DNA of 64,000 nt from Taeniopygia guttata (Eukaryota; Chordata; Aves; Passeriformes; Estrildidae). Both the position numbers and the translations under genes were made by a program. Shown here piece by piece: positions 25,901 to 40,900 of this stretch. The first letter of the stretch is position 1; each line of letters begins with the position of its first letter. Under the pieces are notes generated by a model that saw only the letters and a list, made by a program, of their open reading frames with translations, did not search any database and was not told the origin of the DNA. The stretch is taken from the NCBI RefSeq assembly GCF_048771995.1, contig NC_133030.1, positions 42,284,001 to 42,348,000 of the forward strand. The letters run 5' to 3'.

Positions 25901-28900
25901 TTTTGAGAAGGCATCTAACCAATGAGAATTGCATGAAAGATGGAGCAGAGTGTCTAAATAGGACTTGACCAGTATCACCCCGACAGTTTCATTCTCACCT
26001 TGGGTGATACTGAGAAACCTTCACCAGGTGGTTGATCCTTTTAACAGTTAATGTAAGTTCTCTTTCAGAAACACAATTACTTTCATGGTTTTCTTTTCAG
26101 GCCTCAGTGATACCTTTTAAAATGCAAGGCTTTTCCTATGCAGACACACAGCCCAGGTGCCTGAGGGTAGTGCTGTCTGTGCTTCACCAATCAGCTCTGC
26201 TCCTATTTGTCTTCTGGCATTTCTTGGCTTGGAGAGAATGTTATTTACTGGCTGTCAGCAGGGAGAATGCTGACAGGCTCTTCTCTGGGAGGAAAACATA
26301 CAGGTCAATGACACTGTTGTTAATTGAATCTCTGGTCCTTGCTCAAGGTATGATGCTGAGGCAGATTCTTTTCTAGTTTTCTGACTTGGCTGGGAGCAGA
26401 GGAGAACATGGCAGTGCTAAAAGATTAATCTGGCTGTGAGAGAGGGTTGAAACTCTGTGAAGGAGTTGCAAGACCTGTCAGTACCAGAACTCTGCACAGC
26501 CCTTCCTCTAGCTGCTTAGGTAAGAACCATGCTGAAACTACATGGTTCTTCCTTCTGCATGCTGAGGCCTGGATGTTGGTCTGCATTTCTTTCGGTAACC
26601 TATGTCTAGCCAGTCTGGCTCACTCTCCTGAGACTCTGCAGCCTTGTTGTGAACTGATGGCCCCAGAGATTTCTCTCTCTGCATTTCTACCATTTCACAA
26701 CCCAGCAGGAGAGTAGCAGGCTCTGAATGTGCTGCATTTTTATCCCCTTCTCAGGTCTGAATGTAGGTTGTTTCTACGCCTTGTCCACTCTGCTGAACCG
26801 CATGGTGATCCATCACTACCCAGTAAGTGCATCCAACCCTCATGGCCCTCTCTGATGCTTGCTGTTGTCCAACACAAGATGGGTCTAGCACAAGTTGGCT
26901 GTTCCTTTTTGCCTTTACACCACCCTATTCAACAGCTGCTGAGCTCTAGAAAAGATGACCCTGCACCTCAAATGAAAGCATTTACTTCTGAGAAAATCCT
27001 CCAGCAATTTCCTTTCCTTGTTTCTGACTGTGATTTCTGCCAGGACATCTGTCCCAGGAGGCTGCCCATGCTCATGCTCTGGTGGCAGAAGGGTGGGGTG
27101 TCTCTGTACGTGAGCTATTGTACAGCTTACTGCTAGTGCTGCATGCCACAGAGCTCCTTTCTGTGCTGCCTTAAAATGAGTCCCAGTATTTCCTAGTCAA
27201 TCTGGCCCAAATCCTAACAGCAAGCCTCATAGAGTTTATGCTAACTCCTCTGAGAGTAGCTGCTCATGCTGGCCAGTTACACACGTTTTCTCAGGGCTGG
27301 CTTAGATATAATTGCCAGACCACCTTTTTTTCATGGACCAGGAAGCACTGGCTCATAGTGGGCCCGAAAATGTTCCTGCAAAGGCTGCTTCTGCTGCATT
27401 ACCAGCAGAAAGCATGTATGAAGACTAACTTTGGTGTCTCTCCCTCTCTGGGTTTTCTGCACCTTGCTTTTTGTTGGATATGAGTTAGCTCTTGCACTTG
27501 TTTGAGTGTGTATGTGTCTCACCACAGGGGGAGGAGGTGAATGCTGGCAGGATTGGACTCACCATTATACTGTCGGGGATGGCTGGGGCTCTGATCTCTG
27601 GCATCTGGTTGGACAAAACCAAAACATACAAGTAAGTCCCTTGTTTGCCCCTGTTCCCTAGTGACTGTGCTCTTCCTCCATACTGTGCAAGGAGGAACCC
27701 TGTGCAGTTGCAAGCTGGCACTCTAGAAACTGAATCACTGGGAGGATTTGTAGGGAAAAAAATAGGGTTCTTCAAAACCCTATTAGTGTAAAGTGAAGTT
27801 TGGAGCTGTGCACTAGCCAGCACTGGGCCCAAACAAGATCTGGTGTTGGTGGTCCCTAGGGAGGCTTACAGAGAAGATGAGATGGCCCAGTAACTACTTC
27901 ATCAGGGATGAGAAAGTTCTTGGCACAAGCAGAATCAAGACTGTACCAGACCATTTGTCAGCCCTTACAAACCAGCCTCTTTGAATTTTTGTCCAGCTTA
28001 ATGAAAGGCACATTGAATCCAGTGCCCAGAGGCATTGTGCTGATGGCGTGTTGCTGTAATTAGGGCAAGCAAAAGAGTTATTGGGGTTACGGGTGGATGA
28101 TTCTGTTTGTTGCCCAGCGAATTGGGAAGGCAGATCTGGCCAGCATACTTTGCCATCTGCAAAGGGACAGTTAAGAGTCTTTGCTTGTTCTACAGTTCCC
28201 AGTCCTCAGAAATTTGGATCTCACTGAAACGCCTCTGTAGGATATCCTAGGTGCTACTGAGAGACTCTTGTGTCTTATACTTTCCCCCCAGAAAGGTCCA
28301 CCCACCTCTTTGGTTTCTCTGCTGGCTTTGAGAACTGTGCTACAGCCTGTTGTCTGAGCAGGTTGGGTGAGAGGGGGCTTTACTGGTGATGGGCTGGTAA
28401 TGACTTGAAAGCAATTTCAGAGTTTTATTCCTTGCAGCAGCTTTTCATCTGGGGGAAGTCCTACTGCCATTATCCTACCCCATATCTTGGGCCAGAAATG
28501 CACATTCTCATTGTAGACAGCTTAGATTAATCTGGCTAGCTGTGAGCTTGCAACTTCTGAAGTGGCCTCTACCCCTAGATCCCTGTAAGTACAGGGATCA
28601 GAAGTAGAAAATTGGCTTCTCTAATAAGAAAGAACAGGAGGTGAGGACTTCTGGGATTGGCAGGTTGTTTGTTGCTGTGTCTAGATGGTTGTGTCTCACT
28701 GAGTAGTACTCATATGGGAGTCCTGGGGAATAGAAATACAACTGTTAGAACTGCACTGCTATGTGACTTGTGTCTCCTTCCAGCCCAAGGCTAGTGGTAA
28801 GGTAGCCTCAGCTGATGCTGCTAGACCAGATGATCTTCTTCCTGGTTCTCCATAAGTCAGGTCAGGTTGCAGCATGAAGGCTTGAAGAGCTTTGTGACTC

Positions 28901-31900
28901 ACCATGCGGAGCTAGGACTTGAAATCTGGTAGAATGGGAGAGAGAGAAAAATCCACAAATCCTGTATTTGTTCCAGTTCTGCTCCTTCCTTGGAGGGATC
29001 ACATAGGTAGGCAGAGCTGGCTAATAGTCCAGAAAAATAGGACTATGTCACCTATGGAGTTTATTTTACAGACCTCCAGGGACTATTGGGAGATAGTTTT
29101 AGCCTTAGGTGAGGAAAACCCTGCTAAGAATTTGTTCTCCATTACAGCCTACAAAATGGATTTCTGTGAAACTAGCACATTTTTTTCTGAGTGTTACATA
29201 GTCTTTATTTAGCCCCATTTAAAAGTCTATTTAAAAAAACTGTCAAGATGCCAGATGTTCTAGGTGGGTACCCTCCCCCTTCTCTCTGTTGCTGTGATAG
29301 TGTCAAGAATAAAATGGTAAGCACATGAAAATCAGGAAGGAAAGATATCAAGTCCTTTTTTTAGTCAGCTTGGAAAGAGAGGGAAGCAAATGAATGGGAT
29401 CCAGCTGTGATTGAGGGGAGCAGGGGAAGGTTAATAACAGAAGGAATTGCAGAGCTCTACATGCATGTTTGATCTTTACTGTACCATCAGCACTTATTTG
29501 AAAGGGTGAGGCTGTGCTAAGTCAGGCTTTCCCCATCTGTCATGCTCGGGCACTAAATGGCCTTGCACTCTTGCTTTTATTTGGCAGGCAAGTCCCTGCA
29601 GCAGTCCCTGCACTGTTCTTGTTTTTGGAATAGCAGGTGCAAAATTGGTCCATTAAAATAAATATATGGGTTATATGGTGATGAGTGAGCAGTGCAAGAA
29701 TTAGGGTTGTCTTTGGTGGTATGGCTTGTTGAGAACAGCCCACCTCTTTGAATCATAGGATCAGGAGAAGACCCTTAAAGTTTTGACATCAAGTTCCTGG
29801 CTCAGAGGATGGATGAGGTTGTGACATCTGGAGACTGCTGGGTGCATTGGTGTTGGTAGGGTAGTCTGGCTCAGAATGAGGTATTTGGGGACTGAATTAA
29901 TCAATACTTCTCTTTGGTTATGCATTTCTTTAAAGTGCAGTATTCACATGGCCTCAGGTCAAGCTCAAGTTGCAGTCAGCACTCTCAGCTTTCATTGTTG
30001 CATTTCTATAAGGCAAGATGTCAGAAATATCCATCTCTCTCTCCATTGACTAGGCAAGTGGTGTTTTAGGTCTGTACAGATGCAAAGTACAAAAATTTGG
30101 GGGAGGGAGAAAAGATGGTGAAAGATGGGGCACTTGGCTCTCTTCCACTGAAAAATGAGTGCTCTCTCAGCCTAGCCTGACCTGCAATTTGGGCCTTCTT
30201 ATCATAGTCTGTTTTACACCAGGTTAGTCTTTGTGTAGTGGATATGTCTTCACCCTGTCCTGCCATATATCTTATATAAATAATTTACCAAGACTGTCCT
30301 TTCTTCTGACCTTCATACAGGAAGAAAGTGGCATAAAACTGAATGCCAAAGGATAAGGCCATGGTGAAAACCAAAGCCAATTCTCCAATTCATCCCTTTC
30401 TGCAGCATCTGACACCTCTGTGTCTTCAGCAATGAGATCTTCTGGGAGCATAGGATCAAGGGCTTTGTTCAGGCTTATGTGCAGCCTGGAATATGCTGTC
30501 CTTGTGACAAAGCCTGTGGAGGCCATCTGTCATCCCTGTCCATACAGCAGAGCATGCTGGAGCTGCACACAACATCCCTGTGAGCAGCTAAAACTGTTTT
30601 ATGTGCCTGTGCCCCTGATCCCACCTCCTGCTCCCAGCTTGTTCATTTGTTGCCTCAGATGTTGCTTGACTTTAGTGTTTTTGCAGCTGCAATCCCCTCT
30701 GAGTCTTGTCCTATCACTTTTGCTTTCCTCATCCAAGTGACCTTGTGAGACAAGGCTGAGTTGGGCCATACACATTCCTTACTCTGAGGCTTTTTCTGGA
30801 GCAGATTGAACAGCAGGAGTTGTGTTCTTCATTTCAGCTGTGTTCCCTGCTGGTGCTGGTCCTGTCTGGCTTTTCTCCCCAAGGTCTCTTTTTTTTCTCA
30901 CAGTCCCTTGTGTGGGCTCTTTAATATGCTTCTTCAGAAGGTTTGGGAATGTGACTGGGAGGGCAGATGAATGTCAGGGCTGGTTAGGTTAATCTAAGTG
31001 ACAAACGTGTCAGGTCCTTCACAGATCTCCCTCTGGCTCTGCCACAGAGACTTGGCACTGGTGCTGTCACAATAATGCTTCCTTTCCACACCCCAGAGCA
31101 CAGGGTTGGGTTAGCCTCAGTTTTAATAAGATAATGTGCAGGATGCCTAACTTCCAGCCTGTACTCACTGCACTAATCAGCCTGTTAAGTAGACAGTCTC
31201 TGTTCCCTGTTCCAGACAATGAAAACTGTCAGTCCCTCTAGAGTTGTCATGGGAGTAGGTTGCTAAAAACACCAGAATGCAGTGCTGATGTGCTCTGTGA
31301 ATCTGCTTCTCCTCCTTTGTGCTTTTCTCACTCCCATGAGATTTATGGCTATGATAAGAGACTTATTAAGTAAAGACTGGGCATTCTTCCATGTCCCAGT
31401 GCCCCTGGGGCCACCAAGCATTCTTGTTCTCTGGTGAACAGGGTGTCAAAGGCCACTTCCTGGGAGCACTCTGCCTCTGTGTCTTTCCCCAGGGGATTTT
31501 GTTTCCCTATGCACCAGTGTCTACCAGTATCTCAATTAAACTCTCTTCAAAATTTTGTGTCTTTCTTGGACTGCTGAGCACTAAATCTTCTTTTCTTGTC
31601 ATCAGTGCTATGCTCATGGGAGCGGAATATGGCAGAAGTCTGGTTTAGGAGAAGTCTGCTTGTGTGCTTAAGGCTATTTCCTGCAGCAAGATTCGCATTC
31701 ACTGCTGTTTGTTCAGATCCTGTGAGGGTCAGTGGTGAGCAGGCAGCAGTTCGTTGCTTCAGGGCGCTTCCTGGTCTGTATTTCCCACAACATTTAAGCC
31801 TGTGGTTCTGTTCTTTCACAAAGGTCTGTTGATTAATTTTGTCCTTCTGCAGCCTAATGCAGCCTAGTGATTCAGGGAGGTTCAGTGAGGAAAAGTTGCT

Positions 31901-34900
31901 AGATGAGGTACCCACGGCAGGATCAGTTTTCTCCGTTTTGTCCTCTACATAGTTCTGCAGTTTCAGTGAGGAGCACCTTCAAGAGTTTGCCTGCAGCTAT
32001 GAGTCTGCCTAGCTCTCCGTGGGGCACAGCATGGCCTGGGAACTGAACTCTTCTCTTGCAGCCTGACTAATGACATAGCATCAATGTGAAACAAAGCCTT
32101 GACCACATCTGGTCACTATCTCATTCTTCACCTTTGTCTGGAGATGAGGGGCAAAGTGCAACACTTGGCAACTGTCATGATGCTGAGTAAGATACAAATC
32201 CATTGGAATACTTGAACCATAAGCCTAGAAAACTGAGTGACATTTTGTGTGACTATACTGAGACCTCTGCACTGAGCCCTAACTGTCTGTGGTGAGAAAA
32301 AAATTTTAAAATTATCCATGGGCTGAGTGTCCCTGCTGGCAGTGACTAAACTTCCAAGGGCTGCAGCCACCTCTTGGAGGCCTGCACAGTATTTTAGCAC
32401 TAACTGCTATGTAATTTGGAGACTCCTGTTTATGGAAGGAGCACCCAGTTCAAACTTGGTTCATATAGCCCAAGTACAGAACTATGATTCTAGCTTTGAG
32501 TTCCTTTCCTAATGATCTCTTTTCTCCATGACTGCTTGTCAAGCCATGGGAGGCATAAGAACTCATGGGACATACCTGAGGAACCTGTACTGAGCAGAAA
32601 AAGGCTTTTACTTGTATCTCTTTCACTCTCTGGGACTGCTCTTTTTCTGTTCAGTCAGTCTTTCAGCTCTTCTCCTTCTGCAGCCTCCAGGCACTGTGCC
32701 AACCAGTAGCAGCTTTCTGCAATGGATTATAACAGAAGTAAGCAGTCCCTTTGTGCTGCCTTCACAGCTGAATTTTTCCTCCAGTGAAAACTTTGGAAAG
32801 AACATACTTGAGAAATTATACAGGATTGGAGGTTAAGGGATTTAACTACTCCTTTGATACACAATGAAATTACAAAACAAAATACACCACATGCTTGCCA
32901 CAGCATGTTGTTTAGCCTTTCAGAATATTAAATGAGCCTGGTGAACCTTTTAAGTATGGATCAATAGCTGAAACCTGAAATTAGCTTCTCAGGTCTATGT
33001 TTGGATAAGAATTGACATATGGGCATGAGCCCCACTGACTGCAGTCATTGCAGCAGTGAGGGAGGACAGAACCTTAGCTGGAACAGTCCAGATTGATCTG
33101 TAGTAATTCAGCGTACTGGAAATATTTTCTTACACATTATAATACTTACTGCCTACTTGGGTTGGATTTTTGACAGTGATCATTTGCATTAAAAAGGAAA
33201 AGTGAAAATACTTTGAGATTAGTTTATTCAGTAGAACTCTAGGAACTGATATCAAACACATTGTTTAATGGATTAAAACTTAAATTTGGGAGAAAGTACC
33301 CAAGTAGCTTGTGGTAATGCGTATAACTTCTTCCTAAAAGACAATGATCAAAAGTTTTTATCAACTCTGGTAACTGTTCTGCTTTCAAAATCCTGGTGGA
33401 ATTTCAGTCAGGTAAAGTATTAATGTTTTCCTCCTTTCCCTCCTTTTCCTCCTCAAAATTATATACTGGGAAGACCTACTGCTGCCTCTTGTACTAGAAA
33501 GAACCTTGTTTTTTTTAATGTGGAAAGGGTTTTCTTGGTGTGTAGTCAAGGATGACAATTGCTAAATGTTTTGTTAAAAGCTGGCCTGGGCTGTTCCTGT
33601 GTCTCGCAGTACTGAGTCCACTGGTGGTCCTTGCACAGCCTGGCTGCAGGTTTGGCTGTTCCCAGGATCTGACTGGCATGATTCCTGAGCACAGGGTGTC
33701 TTGCTTGTGGCTCAGCTGCTGCTCGCTGTGGAACTAGCACCTGATAAATGTTCTTATGGCTTGAGAGTAAGGCTGTGAAGGCAACCTGGCTTGCATGTCA
33801 CCTCTCCAAATAGAGCAGGTAGTTTAAACAACAGAAAGGGGCAGCAATGAAAGCTGTTTTGGACAGTACTGAAAAATATGGGCGCATAAGACTCTAGCAG
33901 TGCTGATGCCTCTTTCCTTTACGTCCCTGCTTGAGAGTGCTTGATCTCCTTGGCTCCTGCTTATAAGTAAGTATATTCAACTCACTATAGTACAGAGGAT
34001 GCCCAAGAAAGATTAATGATCTCTTTAATTGGCTCTTGTTCTCCCCCTCAAGTGCCATGTGCCATATATGACCAGGCATCTGTCAACCTGTGGTAGGATC
34101 TTTCCTCTTCTGCTGCACTGCTCTGTGTGCCTTCCATGCTCTCTGTCAGTCGAGGTCCTCTGTCTGGGTATGAGTGCCAAGAGACTGTGCAACTTATAAA
34201 TGCTTTTTTTACCCATGTACTACAAGCTATACTAAGATCTGTGGGCAAAAAGGAGGATTGGATTAAATAAAACCCTGATTGCTTCTTCTTGCAGGCAAAC
34301 AACTCTAGCTGTCTATATCATGTCTCTGGTGGGAATGATAGTCTATACCTTCACTCTGAGCCTGGGCCACCTCTGGGTGGTCTTTGTGACTGCTGGATTT
34401 CTGGGGTAAGTTCACGTGCAGGCTGCTTTCCTTGGCATGTGATGGGAGGGGATAAGCAGGGAGGCAGAACTCCTTCTGTGGGAGGGACTGGGGAGTGCCA
34501 TAGCACCTGAACGGCTTCTGTATGGTTTAAGGACAAAATTATCTGCCCTTCCTATTTATGACTTGTATGTGCTTCATTAGAGTAAGGGACATTATTGTGA
34601 CCCTGCTCAGCTTAATTGTTCCAGGTAATCAAGTGGAAGCTTTTGGAAAGCAAGTGGTACCCACAGCCCCATAGATGATCAGTGGACAAGAGTGAAAAGC
34701 ATGTGGTCTGGCATGGCTGTTTGACTGTGCTGAGGGTGATGCCCCTTAGAGTTACGGTCTATACCGTATCTCTTCAGTCTTCCTTCTGGCAGTTGCTGAG
34801 TCTTCCTTTCTGTGTACTTCATTACAGGTTTTTCATGACAGGATATCTTCCCCTGGGCTTTGAGTTTGCTGTGGAGTTGACATACCCAGAATCAGAAGGA

Positions 34901-37900
34901 ACATCATCAGGGCTCCTTAATGTCTCAGCACAGGTAGGTGTGTTGTTTTCCCTTTGCTTGCCTCTTTTTAGGCAAAGAGATTAAATTGTAGTTCCAAGCC
35001 TTGAGTCTTTTTCTTGTTCATTATTGGTGTAATGTAGTGCAGATCTAAGCACCCCGGGATCTGGCTTTTTGAATTATGTTCCTCATGGCATTTCTGTAGT
35101 GGCACTCATTCTGTTTCTGTTTAAGAAAATACTTCAGAGTGCCAGTCATCCTTGCCTTTTCCAGCATAGCTCTTAACAGTCCTGGCTCATCTCCAGTGAG
35201 GGATGAGGTTCCACCCCTCAGGGTCATCTGTCATTCCATTAGCTGCAAGAAGGCGCCTCTTGAAGGTGCCTGGATGTGTTTATAACCAATATTTAGCCTG
35301 ACTAGGCCAACTGTTGATTGGCCTGTATGCTCTGATACTTGGTAAAGATTGGAAAGAGTTTGCTTTATAATAGCAGTACACCTTTGTTTGTTTGTAGATT
35401 TTTGGTATTGTCTTCACCATTAGCCAAGGGCAAATCATGGATCGCTTTGGGACAAAGGAAGGAAACCTCTTGCTTTGTTCAGTCCTGTTCCTGGGGACTG
35501 TTATGACAGGTAATTAAAATGTTCAGTGTTCTGCTCTGACTTTGCCTTGGGCTTGGCACATTAATTGAAGGCTTTTGTGTGCAGTTGAGTCAAGGGGTTA
35601 AGTTAGAAATGTACTTAGCAAAGATCATATGCTGTGATTAGAGTTTAACAAGGAAACTAATTGATACCAGGTGGGGATAACTGAAACAAGGTTGGGAAAA
35701 ACAGGTGATATATGAAGTATTGTAAGAGTGCAGTAGCCATAAATATCACTGTGTTCTAATAATGAGAGAAGGTTTGGACTGTGACCAGCAAGTCAAGGAA
35801 CCCTACCAACTAGACACAGATGCAGAGTTTACCATGAGGAAGACGTCTTACTTCCTCCCCAGAAGCCCACTGACCCAACTAAAGAGGACAATTGCGCAGC
35901 CATAATGGATATTCAGCTAATTATAATACTAGGCGAGAGCTAATATTTATGTAATAAGCATCATAGAAACCATCCTGGAAACCATTTGAATATGTAAAAT
36001 ATTTTTGGATAAATAGAGAGCAGAAACTTGTGACTTTTTTGCACATTCCTTTGGAAATGATTCTGCATGTACCCTCTTTTCAACTTAATTAGTTGAAGAG
36101 TTGTCTGTCCATGCTTCACAGTACCTGCAGGAAAGGGCAGAACCCACACAGCAGTCCCATAGCAATGCTGTTCGTCTTTAAGCAGCTGGTCTGCTTACAA
36201 AGAAGAGCCAAGGCTTTTTTCCCTGGCTCTGGCTGGGGTCTCAAAGTTGGACCTTCTACATGCTGCAATCAAGAATCTCTATCCTGCCTGTTTCAGAAGT
36301 GTTCTCAGCCTCATTCAGGAGAGTGGTTTCTATTGCTTATTGTAATGTGTTTCTGTCTTTTCTGGGGCTCCTACTGCTCATTTGAGTCCTGGGGAATTGA
36401 CTTGGGCCCTGCATGGTGACTTGACTGCTTTCACATCTCTCTTCCTCCCTCTGTTCCAGCATTCATTAAGGCTGATCTCCGAAGACAACAGGCCAATTTG
36501 GAAAATGAACAGACAGTGAGTAAACTCCCTTTCAGTCCCTGCTGTGCTGGTGCTATTAGCTCAGGACAACCCTCAACCTCTCTTTTTTTCTAGGAAGGGG
36601 GGTGGCTTGTGGGGAAGCTCCTTGTTGGCATTTTCAAACTGGATGTAATTGTAGCTCTGTCAGCTGCTGGGGCCTCTGTTTGCTCAGTGTTAATGTCTGT
36701 AGGCTCTAGTCCTCTGGGGTTCTGCAGGGCTTCACACATCTCCATACCAGCCAGGGCCAGATGTAGGGTGGTGATGTGCTCACTTCTCTCCCTGACAATG
36801 TGTTGAGGCCTTCAGTGCTTTGCTCTTTTTCAGAGCTGAGTAACTATTATTCTAGGCCCCTAGGCTGGCAGGTTATTTCTCTTACTCCTTGCCCTCAGCT
36901 GCCAAATGGGGTTCAGTGTATGTGACTGGAGGTAGATAAGGTGACAAAGCCTAAGTGAGGGCTTGAGCAATCTGGCTGCTCACATTTTGCATAGTGCTGC
37001 TGACAAGGCTGCTAGTTCATACTTGCACACCAGAGCTTGGGGTGTGATGTCCCTGTGGCATTCTGTGCAATGAATGCAGATGTTTGCACATGGGAGAAGG
37101 CCTCTGGTGAGCTAATTGCAGTGGATACTGTCAGAAGCTCTCCCTGAGGGAAAGGGAGGGGGACTGGTTGCTTGAGGCTATTTTACGTATTACTCTGGGC
37201 TCCTCTTCTAGGATGTTAGCAGAGATATCTATTCAACGTTCAGGCAACCATCAGCAACCATGACTAGCAAAGTATGAAAATCTCAGTTCTGTGCTGTCTT
37301 GAGTCAGGTCTATTCAGAAGACAGTGCTGGTGGCACTGTGAGCTGAATTCATAAAATGGATGTGGAAGGCCCAGGAAAGGGCCTGAGGTCCTTTGACAGT
37401 GAAGGTGATGCCTTCTAGTAGTAGATCCTTTCCCTTTGTCAGACATTTCTCTCATCTGATGATTACACTTTTTTGCCTAAAGCCTTTTTAGTATAAATAA
37501 TTTTCAGTCTAAATACTATTGTAAGAGCTTGCTGCTTCATGGGGAAGAGCATTGCAACCAGAGCAAAAGTGGTGCAATGTCATTTTTATAATCCTAAAAG
37601 TGTCCAGAACTGACAGTAATAAGAAGCAGAGGGATGTGAGACTACAGGTCTCAGTCAGTGAAAAATTTTACTGGCAGCTCCTTCCCCCTGAGGAGATGTT
37701 CTTGGAGGAAATCATGCTGCACACCCCAGCACACTCCCAAATGTGTTCTCCACGTGGCTGAGCTCACCTGAGTACTCTCGAACTTAACAACCTGCTGCAG
37801 GTGCTCAAATGACTGGTGGTAAGCTGAATCTGGTATTCTGCATTAAGATGGATGCCTTGGCCAAGGGATCGACCAGCTGGGCTTGGGCATTGTGTGCTGC

Positions 37901-40900
37901 TTTTGTGGAGAGCTCTGACAAAGTCAGGTACTGGGGCTTTTCTATGTGGCACAGCTGCCTTATACATGCTTGGGTGATTTTACTGGTTTCTTCCATTGCC
38001 TGTTTCACTTATTTTGCTCCGCTTTAATTTCTTTTCCTACTTGCCTCCATATTTTCTGATTTATGACTGTCATTACAGAGACTCCAAGGCAACAATCAGA
38101 TCATGGATTATGGGACTGTAGCTTGTAAATCTAACCCCATCAATGCCACTCCTGCTCACTAGCTTAAACACACCAAGGTAGGAGAATTGCACTAATCTGC
38201 TTCTCTGAACGCTCACAGGGTGGCACAGGCATGGAGCCAGTGGCATTCATAGGGTGACCGCAATTGCTGTAGAGTATTAAGAATCTTTCTGGTCTTCTCA
38301 GGTACTCAGCTGAGAGGAAAGACAAGACAGCTTCCAAGAACAGTGGAGATCTCCACAGGCTCATGTCGACAGAGATGTAGGGATTCAGCTAGGTGCAGCA
38401 AAGTAAAGCCTGGTGCTGGAGCAGATGGAGAACTGAACTGTCAGTCATATGGTAGGGAGAGGAGGTGCAGACATTTGGAGCCACTTCTCTGTCATTATTT
38501 TTACAGTCCAGATTCTTGGCTGGAGGTGATACCAGGAACCCTTTAAAGAATTGGTTTTGATTACAGCCAGGGTGCATGGCCAACTTCAAGAAGGAAATTT
38601 AAAAACATGTAGCAAGAACAGAGTCATTTGGTTGGTGCCTTATGCTATAAGAATGCCTCAAAATTGTAAAGCTCTGTGTTTGTTGATCTGTGAATCTCAG
38701 TGGTAGTTTGCATTTTCTTAGCTCTTGCTTGGGGTGGTAATGCTTTGCTACTCACTGTCCTCTGTTTCACACCGACAGGCTGATCTACTAATTTATCCAT
38801 GCTACCCTTTGCTTTTCAAGGTGTGATAGACTGTGTGTATCATTTAGTGCCACAGCCAACAGGACTAACATGCAGAGCAAGTTGATTGCAAAAACCAGCC
38901 TTAACTCTCCTAAGATTAGGGTATGTTCTACAGGGAGCATGAAGCTTCTATGCTTTGATGGAAGTGTGAGGAAGAGTCCCATGGGCAGGGAGTGTTGCTA
39001 AATGGAGTTATATCCAGCTGGCATCAGCTCACCAGCGCTGTGCTCCAAGGCTCAGTATTGGGGACAGTCCTTTTTAAAGCCTTTGTTGATGACCTGCATG
39101 AGGAGATTGATTTCACCCTTAGTTTGCAGACCAAACACCAAGTTGGGCAGGAGTATTGTTGGAAGATTGGAAGGCTCTGCAGAGGGAGCGGGATAGGCTG
39201 GATCCACAGGTTGAGATCATTTTATGAGGTTCAACAAGGTGAGTGCTGAGTCCTGCAGTTGGGTCACAACAATCTCAGGCAGTGCTACAGGCTTGGGATA
39301 AGAGCAGCTGGAAAGTTGCCCACTGGAAAAAGACCTAGGAGTGCTGGCCAGCAGCCACTGAACATGCGCCAGTGTGTGCCCAGGTAGCCAAAAGGGCCAG
39401 TGGCATCCTGGCTTATGTCTGAAATAGTGTGGCCAGCAGAACTAGAGAAGGGTTTGTCCACCTGTACTAGGTGAGGCTGCATCTCAAGTCCTGTGTCCAG
39501 TTTTGGGCCCCTCACTACAAAAAGGACATTGAGGTGTTTGGGCATATCCAGGGAAGGACAGCAGAGCTGGTGAAGGGTCTGGAGCACAAGTCCTGTGAGG
39601 AGCACCTGAAGGAGCTGGGGTTGTTTAGCCTGGAAAAAAGGAGGCTCGAGGGAGACCTTTTTGCTGTCTATAGCAACCTAAAAGGAGGTCATAGTGAGTT
39701 GGGGGTCAGTCTCCTCTCCCAAGTAACAGATGACAGGACAAGAACCTCAAGTTACACCATGGGAGATTTAGATTGGGTATTAGGAAAATTTCTTCACCAA
39801 AAAGGTTGTCAAGCATTGGAAGAGGCTGCTTAGGGAAATGTTAGAGTCACCATCCCTGGAGGTATTTAAAAGACATGTAGATGCGGTTTTTAGGGACATG
39901 GTTTAGTGGTGGACTTGGCAGTGCTGGGTAAATGGTTGGACTCGGTGATCTTAAGGGTTTTCTCGAGCCTAAACAATTCTGTGGCTGTTGCAAGGAGAAC
40001 ACTCAGAGTGAGTTATGAGCTTCCAGAGCTGTGGAGTTGTGCAGATCTCACTTTCCACTGAAGCACTGTACCATTGGCTGTGTAGCAGTTTGTCTTCTAT
40101 TGGTGCCCTCATCTGCTATGGTTATAATTAAACAAATGTTGCAGTTAGTAGACTAAATTAGTCTAATGGCATTGTGTACGCCTTGTCCGCTATTAATTAA
40201 GCTGTAATGTGGTCCCAACAATCCTCCTCACTTTTGTCTACCTAAGTTCCCAGAGCTCCAGCTGGGTTAGCTTTCTGCATCTCAGGACACTTGGATCAAA
40301 TACCTGTTTTATGTGATAATGAGGCTCTTTGTGTGCTGCCCTTGTTGTAAATGCATCTGAAGTGTTGTGCCTTAAGATTTCATAGTAGCGTCAGCTGATT
40401 CACCACACACATTATACTCATGAATATGCTGTGTACTGCTTGTGATTCGCAGCATCCATGCAAACCTTTTTGTATTGTTTCTTTGCATTAAGAAAAAGCA
40501 TCTTTGCTGACCTTCCATAGTTTGTTTAGGACAAGTGTCCATCCTCAGTAGCTTACTGGATTCTAGTGAAAGCTGCACCGTGCTTAACCTCTAGTGAAAT
40601 ACTGCCAATAAAAAAATGCTGGAATTCTGTGTAGTAGGCCCAAACAATGTGAACCCATTCTTTGCTTTCCAAAGTGCCCTACTCCATTTCTCTGCTTACT
40701 GTGTGGCAAGCAGCCTTCTCCTGTACCAAAGCCATAGCCAGGCCATCTGTGTGCCCTTTTCCATTACTGTGACTCACAGCTGTGAGAGCAGCTTTCCTTT
40801 CCCAAGGTAGTGGAGCCCTGCAGACTGTCTGGTCTAAATCTCTGCTCCTATAGCTCCACAGCAGATGACTGGTGCTGAGACCCCAGAGGTGCTTGGGGAG

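Larger units (their letters stand above)
21836..26754 (+). other. FLVCR2 intron 3
   Basis: 4.9 kb. Holds a 36-base T-run (22875-22910), a short CR1 tail (25091-25277) and a 244-bp element with inverted ends (25785-26028). Otherwise unremarkable. Confidence 0.85.

Noticed and set aside
38992-39833. Plus-strand open frames with protein-like character in an FLVCR2 intron
   Set aside because: They are pieces of CR1 ORF2 (reverse-transcriptase end), not host exons.
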